Assembly (NCBI GenBank): GCA_021613535.1
Contig: CP075492.1
Coordinates: 12,090,001 to 12,154,000 of the forward strand
Source of the DNA: Adineta vaga
Lineage: Eukaryota; Rotifera
DNA: 64,000 nt
Direction: 5' to 3'
The notes below the pieces were generated by a model that was not told the origin of the DNA, ran no database searches, and saw only the letters and a list, made by a program, of their open reading frames with translations. Each line of letters begins with the position of its first letter. The stretch's first letter is position 1. Made by a program: the position numbers and the translations under genes. Below are positions 52,421-63,300 of this stretch, piece by piece.

Positions 52421-54286
52421 ATGGATTCTAATGATCATATGAGTTGTCCTTTAGTCATCAATGATTTCGCTTTCCAATCTGTGGATATGTTAGTAGCGAA
52501 TAGATTTCCAGTCGAAAAAGATGTTAAATTAGCTAAACAACGTCAAGAACAATTAATTAAACGGGTTCACGTATCATTGATAGTTCTTTTCTTATTAAAT
52601 ACAAATTAATTGTCTTCATTTATTAGGAAGCAGATATTTTAATTGTGCGGAGTGCAACCAAAGTAACAAGTGCTGTTATCGAAGGATCACCTCGTTTGAA
52701 ATTAATCGGACGAGCTGGAACTGGAACAGATGATATCGATACAGATACAGCAATTCGTCATGGAATTCTTGTCATGAAGTTTGTACTATCATTTCCTTCG
52801 CTTTTTTTTCATATTTATCTTCACAATTTAGTACTCCTGGTGGAAATACACTTTCAGCAGCTGAACCTACTTGTGCTTTGATTTGTTTCCTATCTCGAAG
52901 TATTCCAAATGCTTGCGCATCGTTGAAATCAGGTATTTGGCAACGATCAATATTTATGGGTGAAGAATTAAATGGTAAAACATGAGCAACTATTGGTTCA
53001 GGAAGAATTGGAGGTGAAGTAGCTAAACAAATGCAATCATTTAATATGAATGTTAGATATTAAATAAATCGATATTAAAGATAATAGTTTTTTAAAATCA
53101 TTTAGACCATTGGTTAGGATCCAGTCATTACTGCGGAACAAAGTTTAACATTTGGAGTAGAATTCTTTGAATTAAATGATCTTTGGCCATTAGCAGATTA
53201 TACCACTGTTCATGTTCCATTGATGCAAGAAACTCATCGTAAGTTAATTTGTTCAAGAAATATATCTTTGTATGTTATTTGTTTTCATATAATTACATAG
53301 ATTTAATCAATAAGGAAGCTTTATCAGAATGTAGGAAAGGTGTTAAATTAGTGAATATTGCTCGTGGTGGAATTATTGATGAAGCAGCACCTCTTGATTC
53401 ACTCAATTCTGGTCATTGCGGTGGTGCTGCTTTGGATGTTTTTGAAGAAGAATCACCAACTGATTTAAAACTTATTCAACATTCTGGTGTAATTATTACG
53501 CCACATTTAGGTGCGAATACATGTGAAGCACAAAAACGTGTTGCTATTGAATTAGCACAACAAATTATTGATTTTAAACAAGACCATTCATTAATTGGAG
53601 TAGTCAATGGATCAGCTTTTACACCACGATTTGGTCAAGGAAATCGACCTATTCTATTACTTAGTAAACGATTAGAACAAATTATTAGTGCATCATCTTC
53701 ATCAACACCTCAACATATATCCCTTTCATTTAATCGTAAGTTGGGATTTTTATTGTTTAGATAAATAGTTTTCTTTTTCTTTGTTTTAGATGCAGTTTCA
53801 AGTCATTTATTTCAAGCACTTTCCATCTATTTCTCTTATGGATATTTACAAGAACAAGGAAATAAACGTGTTAATTTTGTCAATGCTCGTCATTCATTTG
53901 AAGTTGAAGTATGCGAGATATTTTCGAAGAATCTCGTTTTCAATCGATTTTTCTATTTGTAGATGGACATGGTAGTTGATAAGAATCAAGAATTGAATAA
54001 TGTATTAGTTGTTCGTGTGACAAGCGATAATGAAATTAAAGTATTATCCGGTATCGTTTGTGGTGATCATCTTTGGTTAGATAGTGTGAATCAATGTCGT
54101 TTCATTGCTCATGTTCCACTTGATGATGAGAAAACTCATGTCGTCGTTCAACCAATAAAAGGATCATTTGTAGATCATCTTCGTGATAATACATCAAAGT
54201 ATCAAAGTCGTATATCGGCTGTATTTGATACCATTTCACAAACAGGAAACAATCAAGATCAACGATCGTGTGCATTACTTTTATAA
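52421..54286 (+). pseudogene. PHGDH: D-3-phosphoglycerate dehydrogenase, two nonsense codons
   Basis: All regions of PHGDH, the NAD-dependent first enzyme of serine synthesis, are recognisable: [59 protein letters not shown], the Rossmann GSGRIGGEVAKQM, then VKLVNIARGGIIDEAAP with the substrate Arg, ALDVFEEESP with the catalytic Glu, and ITPHLGANT with the catalytic His. The C-terminal region is also present. Two in-frame stops break it: TGA at 52983-52985 just before the NAD motif and TAG at 53115-53117 in what should be GYDP. Splice sites are otherwise preserved (for example exon 1 ends 52564), so inactivation looks recent. The 3' half, from about 53219 to 54262, is duplicated at 56815-57858. 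A functional PHGDH would have to lie elsewhere. Confidence 0.82.
53219..54262 (+). repeat. direct repeat copy A of the 1.04 kb duplication
   Basis: Matches 56815-57858 base for base except for a few substitutions, including through introns. Break points are near GATTGATGC on the left and CAAGATCAA on the right. Confidence 0.85.
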
Positions 54287-55300
54287 GAGAATGAATAGGA
54301 ACATTAGAAAAGGATGCTTTTTTCCAAAGCTTTTTAAATGATAATAGAGATTAGTATAGAATGTGTTGTTTGTTCGATCTTTAAACTCAATCAAATCTTT
54401 ATTCTTCAATAGTGCCTAATTTAGTTTCTTTATTTTACTAAATATGATTTAATACGGCATCGATTATTGAGCAATCTCTCACCCTTCCGTTTGGAACTTA
54501 AAATACGTTCTTATTGTTGTTATGTTTGAATGTAAGACAGAATTATTTTCAATAAAAAGGGAATATTAATCAAACAAATAGTTTTGCCAACACTCATATC
54601 TGTTATTAACATGTTGCATATATCAATGTCTATTTTAGAATGTGAACAAAGTCGAGCACATAATGTAATTGTTTGATTGGTACATCCGTAAGAACTATTG
54701 TCGTTTGTTCTTTTTAGTATTATCATTACTATGCTACGAAATTGGAAAACTAAGGTATCGGACAAACGACCATTTATTCGTTTTCATAAAAAAATATTTG
54801 TTGTTGATGAAACGCTCTAATCACAACAACGGCATAGACATTAATGAACATTCCAAACTCCATCTTGAAGGGAAAAAAGAAGATTTTTTCGTTACAGACA
54901 AGTGAGCATACATATGAAATCATTATTGAAAGGTTTTTATGCGAACACATACAAAAAGAAAATTGTATAGAAATTTTAACGTGTGGAATCCGATCCGAAA
55001 GTGAGTACTTCTATATAACAAAAATATTCTCATTTTCTTCTTCATAAATATCATTGATTTTGGATCGTAATTAGATCAATATCAGTTTAAAAGGGTTTAA
55101 AGTACTAAATCAATTGCAATGTTCAACGTAAAACCAGTCTATTGTTTTTATTTCTTTGTTAAATCCATATGAATCTTGAAGGAAAAAAAAGAATTAACTA
55201 TGCAGTTGTATCTGCTAATCTAAATAGAAATCCATACTTTTCCAAGGAAATGAAAGTTATATGGACGAAGCAACATGCGTAATGAATAAAAATGTGTTTG
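54287..55300. other. no gene seen
   Basis: Between the PHGDH pseudogene and the coiled-coil remnant. Several open stretches on both strands (for example minus strand 54520-54765) show no recognisable domain and no convincing splice model. Confidence 0.45.
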
Positions 55301-56206
55301 TTAAGTACTAGTAAATGTTTTTTCCATGTTTTCCATGTGATCTTCCATTTTATTGAAAGATTCCATTAGTTGAACAAAGGAGCCTTTGACTTGAATAAAA
55401 GAGCCTTTGATCTGAATAAAGACTTCTTTTATTTTCTTCAAATGTTCATTGTTTCTTCTCTGAAGAGCTGTATATTCAGATTTCATATTAAGAATTGTGT
55501 CATTTAATGTTGAATTTTGTTCTCGTAAGGTTGAAATTTCCAATATTAATTTTTCAATTTGTTCTTTGTTTGATGCAGCTTCAAGAAGTCGAGCGTTGTT
55601 ACTTTGTTTCAGTGAATGAATTTCTTGTTGCATCACCTGGATTTGCGCGAGCTAAAATAAATAGAAAGTTTGTTAAACAGTTATCATGTCTCATGATATA
55701 AATCGTAGTTTGAACTCACGAAAGAAGAACGTTTAAAGTGACGTTCTGAAACATCATTACCCTTATTGATTTTGCACATTTCGCAAAGCAAACAAAACAA
55801 AAGTTCGATTTTTATGAGAAATTATATGACCACAAGTTGCAGATATGATACTGCTTATATAAAAAGCGGATGAACGAACAAATCATTTTTCAAGTTGAGC
55901 TTTAACCTTTTCTTGTTGCCTTTGTTTGTTTGAACAAAGAAGAAGGAAAATACGTCAGGTACGCACGGCGGACGATAGAAAGAAGGAGATACTCAGGCAA
56001 CAGTTAGAAAAAACTATTCACAACCGATAGGTTGAAAAAATTACTTACTGCTGTTACTTCATCTTTTTCAGTCCGCTAAAATTTTATGAAAAAGAACAAT
56101 CAATAAATTTGGAATGTATCACTAGTTCAACTTACCTCGATGTCGTATTGATTATCCAAACAAAACCACCTTGTAATTCGCCTGTAGTAGATGATGTTTG
56201 CGCCAT
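55301..56206 (-). pseudogene. decayed gene: Cys-rich segment plus coiled coil
   Basis: The last exon (minus, about 55301-55654) is open and encodes a coiled coil of about 115 residues, LAQIQVMQQEIHSLKQSNNA through LILEISTLREQNSTLNDTIL, ending in 21-base repeats. The preceding exon-like stretch (about 55715-55865) contains Cys/His residues (TCGHIISHKN in one frame, CLLCEMCKINKGND in another) that look like one zinc-binding segment broken by frameshift. A further exon at 56136-56206 starts MAQTSSTTGELQGGFVWIIN but joins the next exon out of frame. Together this reads as a small Cys-rich plus coiled-coil gene that has lost its frame. Family not recognised. An alternative is that only the last exon is still used with another promoter. 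Confidence 0.45.
55371..55433 (-). repeat. three tandem 21-base units encoding heptads
   Basis: Units begin TGAACAAAGG or TGAATAAA on the plus strand at 55371, 55392 and 55413. On the minus strand they encode the seven-residue repeats FIQIKGS, FIQVKGS, FVQLMES, so the DNA repeat period equals one coiled-coil heptad. Confidence 0.75.
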
Positions 56207-56367
56207 GATGAAATTCCGGCGTGAAGTTGAAATTAAACGCGTATCTTGATGAATAGCATTTTGCGATTATGCATCAGAACTACGGCGGTCATTTTTACTT
56301 CGAGAAAAGAGAGCTTTCATTCTATAAAACATGATATGAAAGAGATTGGTTAAAAGTAATATATAAC

Positions 56368-56571
56368 ATGGATGAAAATGTAAATCCTTCAGAAATCGCA
56401 GTAAACATTCGACATTTTTTAATCATCAATCTATATTCAAAATTAGAATTTCTATCTTCCAGCAGTTTTCCTCAATCATATGAAAAACATCATAATCCAT
56501 ATATCAGTAGATTTAGATATCGATCCCGACCAAAACAAAAGAAAAAGAAACGTCGCCCACTATTATTGTAA
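56368..56571 (+). CDS. small basic ORF, doubtful
   Basis: ATG-started ORF of 67 residues beginning MDENVNPSEIAVNIRHFLII and ending in a Lys/Arg-rich tail. No recognisable family, no clear acceptor upstream. It sits inside the decaying block and may be a fragment or chance. Confidence 0.2.
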   Translation: MDENVNPSEIAVNIRHFLIINLYSKLEFLSSSSFPQSYEKHHNPYISRFRYRSRPKQKKKKRRPLLL

Positions 56572-56814
56572 AATGACGATGATTTTAAATCACAAACGAA
56601 TTCGAATCGAACGAATTATATAACCAATAAAAAGTTTGAACGACTTCTGTTAGTTTAGTAGATAAAATACGACCACGATATCTATCTATTTGAATGACAA
56701 TTAGAACAATATAAATTCTAAGTAAAATTCAATCAGGTGGATAAAGATTGTTTGTCTAATCAATAAAAATCTGATTATTCACAAAATGAAAAAGTAAAAA
56801 TTGCTGAATAATGG

Positions 56815-57858
56815 ATTGATGCTAGGAACTCATCGTAAGTTAATTTCTTCAAGAAATATATCTTTGTATGTTATTTGTTTTCATATAATTACATAGATTT
56901 AATCAATAAGGAAGCTTTATCAGAATGTAGGAAAGGTGTTAAATTAGTGAATATTGCTCGTGGTGGAATTATTGATGAAGCAGCACCTCTTGATTCACTC
57001 AATTCTGGTCATTGCGGTGGTGCTGCTTTGGATGTTTTTGAAGAAGAATCACCAACTGATTTAAAACTTATTCAACATTCTGGTGTAATTATTACGCCAC
57101 ATTTAGGTGCGAATACATGTGAAGCACAAAAACGTGTTGCTATTGAATTAGCACAACAAATTATTGATTTTAAACAAGACCATTCATTAATTGGAGTAGT
57201 CAATGGATCAGCTTTTACACCACGATTTGGTCAAGGAAATCGACCTATTCTATTACTTAGTAAACGATTAGAACAAATTATTAGTGCATCATCTTCATCA
57301 ACACCTCAACATATATCCCTTTCATTTAATCGTAAGTTGGGATTTTTATTGTTTAGATAAATAGTTTTCTTTTTCTTTGTTTTAGATGCAGTTTCAAGTC
57401 ATTTATTTCAAGCACTTTCCATCTATTTCTCTTATGGATATTTACAAGAACAAGGAAATAAACGTGTTAATTTTGTCAATGCTCGTCATTCATTTGAAGT
57501 TGAAGTATGCGAGATATTTTCGAAGAATCTCGTTTTCAATCGATTTTTCTATTTGTAGATGGACATGGTAGTTGATAAGAATCAAGAATTGAATAATGTA
57601 TTAGTTGTTCGTGTGACAAGCGATAATGAAATTAAAGTATTATCCGGTATCGTTTGTGGTGATCATCTTTGGTTAGATAGTGTGAATCAATGTCGTTTCA
57701 TTGCTCATGTTCCACTTGATGATGAGAAAACTCATGTCGTCGTTCAACCAATAAAAGGATCATTTGTAGATCATCTTCGTGACAATACATCAAAGTATCA
57801 AAGTCGTATATCGGCTGTATTTGATACCATTTCACAAACGAGAAATAGTCAAGATCAA
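56815..57858 (+). pseudogene. partial duplicate of the PHGDH pseudogene (3' half)
   Basis: Near-identical copy of 53219-54262 at a constant offset of 3596 bases. It retains the exons for VKLVNIARGGIIDEAAP through the C-terminal region and also all three introns, so the duplication was at DNA level and not a retrocopy. I noticed only a handful of differences (for example G/C in the first intron near 56849, T/C near 57783, and several near the 3' edge). The upstream NAD-binding half is missing, and after 57858 the sequence diverges and a stop follows at 57865-57867. It cannot encode a working dehydrogenase. Confidence 0.85.
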
Positions 57859-57913
57859 ATCAATTAATAAAACATTCATTTTTAAAGGAAACTAATTTTT
57901 GTTTAAATAGAAA

Positions 57914-58013
57914 CTTGAGGGTGCGGGCGTGGGTATATCTTCTTCGCCCACATCCACCCCACATCCGTACTCGGATCTCGACGGATCCGATAGGTGGCCA
58001 TAAGGCCATCATA
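57914..58013. other. GC-rich island of about 100 bases
   Basis: Base composition jumps well above the surroundings. Contains GTGCGGGCGTGGG, then CCCACATCCACCCC and CGGATCTCGACGGATCCG, with inverted-repeat character (GTGGG against CCCAC; GGCCATAAGGCC). It lies directly beyond the end of the PHGDH duplicate. Origin unknown; a mobile-element end or inserted fragment is possible. Confidence 0.5.
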
Positions 58014-58043
58014 GAATATAGCTAGAAACACCGCTTATAAAAT

Positions 58044-58253
58044 TTGCAGCAATTTATTGAAAAATTTCCGATGGAATTCAATGCAAATCCGTCACCAGGA
58101 ATCCTGTCGAATCCAACGTTGGATTGGTCGACCTGGGTACGGAATTCGATATTGTTGAAAAAAAAGAACGAGAAAGTAATCTCTTTCGACGAATTCTTTC
58201 ATGAAATGTCACAATTAAGACAAACGGTCGATGCTCAAAAGATCAATCAATGA
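58044..58253 (+). pseudogene. possible orphan terminal exon
   Basis: A TTTGCAG acceptor at 58042-58049 is followed by an open frame beginning QFIEKFPMEFNANPSPGILS and ending TGA at 58251-58253, with a coding-like, Trp-containing composition (LDWSTWVRNSILL). No upstream exon is visible and I do not recognise the family. Probably the last exon of a gene lost at the rearrangement; an ATG at about 58072 could also give a 60-residue product. Confidence 0.35.
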
Positions 58254-59368
58254 TGGATGATTATTCAAATACTAACGACATTCCTCATTGTACCTCTATA
58301 TTTTTCTATCTACATACATAGGCTTTTTCTTGATTCATCAAATTATTCTTTTTGAAATCATTAAAGCACTTTTCACTTTTTGTTCTTGAGATGTTGCTGC
58401 ATTGTATCTGATGAATTTTATATTTCCATAACAAATATATATTCATATGTAGTTGAATCTTATCTTTTATATCAGAAAATGGATAACCATTTCATGTAGC
58501 AGTATGAATATAACGATAAAATCTATTAAAATGAGCATACTCATGATATGATTTTGTTCTCGATGTGTAATAAAATTGTTCCTCTGTATTCGTTAATAGG
58601 CACTAACGAAACGTTGCTTTTTTCACAAGACTGAATATATTCAACATTTAGAATATCCTGTGTTTACCATTATCTTGTATTTAGTATTTACTAGACAAGA
58701 GAAGATGTAGTATATGTAGCAACATTCATGATATTATTAAATTGCAAGTTTTTAAACCAATAGAAAGATATACTAAGAATTTTGAAAATTCAAATCAATA
58801 TTTTAGTTTTACAGATGTGTCTCTGTTTTTCAATACATAAAAAATAACCCATTAAAATATTATATTCAATATGATCTGTTGAATATTGAAGTTCATAATT
58901 CAACTCAAACAAAGACACTAATGTTAGTAAAAAGATACTTTATGTTCAATATATCTAAATAAAAGATATGTAATAAAGGAATATAATTATTATGACTTAT
59001 TTCTTGTGTTGTATATCATTCTATATTCTCAAATAATGATAACAATTTTGTAGAGACAAAAAATATATTTTCTACTAACACAAGTTAAACATAATTTACA
59101 TAAAAATCAATTACAATGCCGATTTGTTCAACTCCAGAAGATAGCGCCGTCTATCTCAAAACGACTTCTCATATACATGTTACTGGTTCTGTACATCAGC
59201 GAATTGTCCAGTCTCATTTCTATTAAACAAACATATCAATCGATTGTCTGCTAATTTCGAACAAAGCCATTTGATTTGATACATTTTGAATTATTTTCAA
59301 AGATAAACCGAATATTTCCTATTTTCAGATCATTTATATTGCTAATTGTCATTCTCATATAAAGCAAC
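58254..59368. other. very AT-rich intergenic region
   Basis: No gene seen. The right end holds the NOP10 upstream acceptor at 59327-59328. Confidence 0.5.
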
Positions 59369-59668
59369 ATGTTTCTTATGTATTATCTTAACGAAAAAGG
59401 CGACCGAGTTTATACATTCAAAGTAAATTTTCTCAATTACTATAGTTTAATTTCATCTAATATTCTGTTGTAGAAAGTCGATCCATCAGGTAATCCAACT
59501 CAATCAGCTCATCCAGGTAAATTTCAGTTTTGCCAGAACTTACGAATAAGAATGAATGATCTTTTTTTAGCTAAATTTTCACCAGATGATCAATATTCTC
59601 GTCAACGACTTAAACTTAAAACACGTTACAGATTACTTTTAACACAAACACCACTTGCCAAGTGTTAA
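59369..59668 (+). CDS. NOP10: H/ACA ribonucleoprotein subunit NOP10
   Basis: Three exons (59369-59422, 59474-59516, 59571-59668) encode 64 residues, the usual size. NOP10 is a small core protein of H/ACA snoRNPs, which guide pseudouridylation of rRNA and snRNA, and of telomerase; it bridges dyskerin and NHP2 in the nucleolus. The start [19 protein letters not shown] is almost the same as the human one, and the second half reads [17 protein letters not shown], both family hallmarks. The short C-terminus ends LAKC. The exon phases agree across both introns. An AG acceptor lies 41 bases before the ATG. It is the first intact gene after the decaying block. Confidence 0.95.
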
Positions 59669-60393
59669 AATGTGCATCAACATTTTGTTGAAAGAAGAAT
59701 CAATGTGCTTTTTTGTTATTTCTGTTTTGAAATAAATTGAACGATCAGATTAACATAGTTTCTGTGCAGTGGAAAGTTATTGTAGAAATACTCTGTTCTA
59801 TATCTTTCACTAGTGGATCTTGGCACTAAGTGACAATGTAGAGTTTCACATTTTATGCAAATACGTAGAAGTGTGTATCACTAACCTACATTTTCATTCA
59901 TTAAAAGAATGACTAGAGATGTAGAATTTCGAAAAGAATAGCTGAAACTGATAATAGGTGTATCGAAAATCTAGATGTTCGTGTAAGTTAAACACAAAGA
60001 AAGAAATCGGTAACATTATTTTGATACTGCATCTGATAAATACATAAGAGCATGTATATGGCATTTACAGAGTCTACGACGGATACGGTAGTAACGATGG
60101 GTGTGAATATAAATGAATACGAAAAAATTACGCTCACACTCTGGCATCTACTACAACGACGAAAGTTTCTAGAAAACGAACTTCTTTGATCTTTGTATCG
60201 ATTAGACACGACATCTCTTCATCAAACTTATTTATTCGAATATCAACCAATAAAAATCTACTTGAATAGTAGCTGTAACTACTAGGAGAAGAGAAGAATC
60301 TCTTTTTTTCTAAATTACGTGTATTTTATCTTTTTTGATAAACTCATTTTTTATCTCTTTTCATTTACTTCTTTTTTAGATTGTTTGTTAGCA
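59669..60393. other. intergenic, no gene seen
   Basis: NOP10 3' UTR and WASHC4 upstream region; ends with a CTTTTTTAG acceptor at 60371-60379. Confidence 0.5.
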
Positions 60394-63300
60394 ATGGTTC
60401 CACCTCCGTCCGGTGACCAAGATTGGGAATTCGATAAATTTCATGATGGAGGTGCCAGGGGTATGAATGCATATCTTTTTCAGTGAATTCTCTATTAAAT
60501 CTTCAATCTTATATTCTAGAATTAGTATTAGGTGTACAATTGAAACGTTATACACGTTTTCTTAATACCCATAAACAAGCACTGAGACGTATTGAAGATT
60601 CACTTAGTTCGAATATTACACAAACATGGGATTATGATTTAAATCCAGTAGAACTCAAAGTATAGAGCATTTTATTTTAAAGACAAGCATACATTTCTTT
60701 CTTTATTTAGTATTTACCCTACGAACAAGCTCAAGTACTCGATTTAATTCGAACAGAAAATAAAATTTGCAATAAAATAGTTACTGTCTTTGCTGTACTA
60801 TGTTGTGAATGTAAATTCTTAGTACATGAATGTGAACGAAAATATCTTCCGGCTATCTTATTTTTTGGTGAAGGAGGTTAAATTATCTCATACATTGAAT
60901 TCTTTCTTTACATGTTTTTCTTCTTCTACTATGTAGAACAAGACGCTAAAGAACAACAACAAACATATATGGCACAATTTGTTTCTCTTCTTCAGGTTTG
61001 AATCATTGATAGTGTAGGTAATCTAAGACGTTATTATTTATTCTTCAAGGATTTATCATGTTACGTCAATCGCTGCAATGAAGTTGTATCGAATATTCTT
61101 CAACAATTATCTGCTCTTTATACTTTACAAGGAGTTCAAAATGGACGGTAAGATTTTTCTATGTGAAGATACAGATAATTTCATCTTGTATGCATTTTTA
61201 GTTCAATGCGATTGATGGATGCATCGGACCTGCATTTACCCGTAAGTACTTGAAAAAAAACATATGAGAGTTAAATCCATACTGTCGAATGATCGATCAA
61301 CTTCTTAATTTTGTTTATTCATATTTAGATTGTTTATGATCATTTGGGTGATTTATTTCGTTGTCTGATAACACTTGATGAATGCCTTCGTTCAAATTCA
61401 CAAATAGCTGAAAAATGGCCTGCATTTAAACGGTAACATCTATTCATATTATTTTTTTATTCAATTTTATTATCCTCTTTTAGTATCATAACATCAATAA
61501 AAAATAATGTTGATAAAGTTCACATTGATCTTTCTCGATTACCATCCTTTGAAAAAATTCTTATTGCACTCGAAGGTCAACTTTTAGATGGCCGTATTTT
61601 TCAAGTGAAACACACTAAAATGTTTATTATAATCACTAGAATCTACTTGTTTAGAATTGTATTGAACAAATATTTGATAATACCAATGTAACAGTGTCAA
61701 AAAATCCTTTATTACAAGAAGAAATTTCGCTTATGATTCGACAACTTCTCTTAACAATTGAACCTAAACTTGGTAAATAAAACAATTATATTATTTGTTT
61801 TTTTTGGTTCAACTTATTTCATTCATGAAAATTATTTAGGTGAAAATAATGAACTTGATGGTCGGATGAAATATGTTGGTATTTGTGCTCTATTCTGTTT
61901 ACATTATCAACTATATCGCATGGATGATAAAAAACAATTGAAAGCCATATGGGATGTTCATAAAAAGGTATGAATGATCTTAGCATTGATTCTTACATAT
62001 AAGAACAAAGAACTTGAAGTTGAGAACGATTTCGTATATTTAGATACCAATTGTTAATCTTTGTGGTAATGTTAGTTGGGTAGCAACGAAATTCTTATTG
62101 GAAAAATTTCCTCAATTTGCTCGATTACTTGATAAAAAAGCTTTACAAGCTGTTGAACAACAACGTATTACATACTTACAAACTAAAGAATCTTCATTAA
62201 CAAAGTAAATCTTTTTGATAACAAATCATTTGCATAGATTTTTATTTTTATCCTTTTCAGTCTTAAGTAAGAGATACTAATAAGCATGTTTTTATATTGT
62301 AACATGGGAGCTTCTTCTTTTTACTTTCACTCCTTGCATGTTTCGTTATTACACTCGAAGAAAAATAGCAACAATTCATTGAATAATTTTATTCTCTGTA
62401 TATATTTAGAGATCTACAACGAAGTTATCTCGATGTTTTAACCTGGCTTGTACGAATGGAATCAACAGTAACAACCGATGATGCAAATGAAACTGCATTA
62501 ATTAATGATGTTCTAAAGAAAACATCATTATTGAATCATGTATGTCATTTGACGTAAATAAATTTTTCGTTCACGAAAATTTTCGTATTCTTAGGGTCTA
62601 TTTCATGCATATACATTATCACATACGATTAAAACTTTAATTGGTCTTCATTCAACACTTCGATTGCCTATGAAATCGGAATGTATGCTTGTTATTTATC
62701 GTTATACAGAATTATTAAAAGTTATTGAATCAACTTATCATCGACATGCAATGGCTATTGCACCCTATTTTAATTCTATCATGCAATTTCATTCTCAACG
62801 TTTGCTAAAAATTATTGCTATTGCAAAAGTAAACTAGTTTTTTATTTGACATGTATTTGTTTATGTTGAATTTTCTATAGAAACGAATTTCAATTGTAAC
62901 AGATAAACGATTTACTGACAAACAAGTCGATGTACTTGCTGCACTTGTTCTAGCAGAATCATGTTTAAATGGACCTTGTAAGTTTGTTCATTATTTATTT
63001 ATTCGATTTCTATTCGATTTGTTTTAGGTACGAAAGAACGTTTGTTGATATTTCGATTAGCATTTTCATTTGGTTCTCGATTGGTATAATTCTTCTATTC
63101 TGAATCGATAATTTCCAATGATTCTCTTTTCATTCATTATAGAAAACTTGTCGAGATGAAGAAATGGTGGCTATTGAAGAGGCATTACGCAAATTAGAAA
63201 CATTAGCTGCATTTTCAGAAAAGTAATTGCTAGATTTAATGATTTCTTCATCTTAGTTTTGTATAGACTTTATGCGGCTTGTGATACGACATTTATCTAT

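Noticed and set aside
52953-53006. A 27-base intron or selenocysteine decoding to bypass the TGA in PHGDH
   Set aside because: The intron would be far shorter than others here and would delete a Gly of the NAD motif; PHGDH is not a selenoprotein and a second stop (TAG) follows.
54520-54765. Minus-strand ORF with a GKT that recalled a P-loop
   Set aside because: VGKT lacks the surrounding Walker A pattern and there is no Walker B or helicase context.
57914-57935. Telomere-like repeat (bdelloid TGTGGG type)
   Set aside because: Only GTGCGGGCGTGGG is present, not a tandem array.
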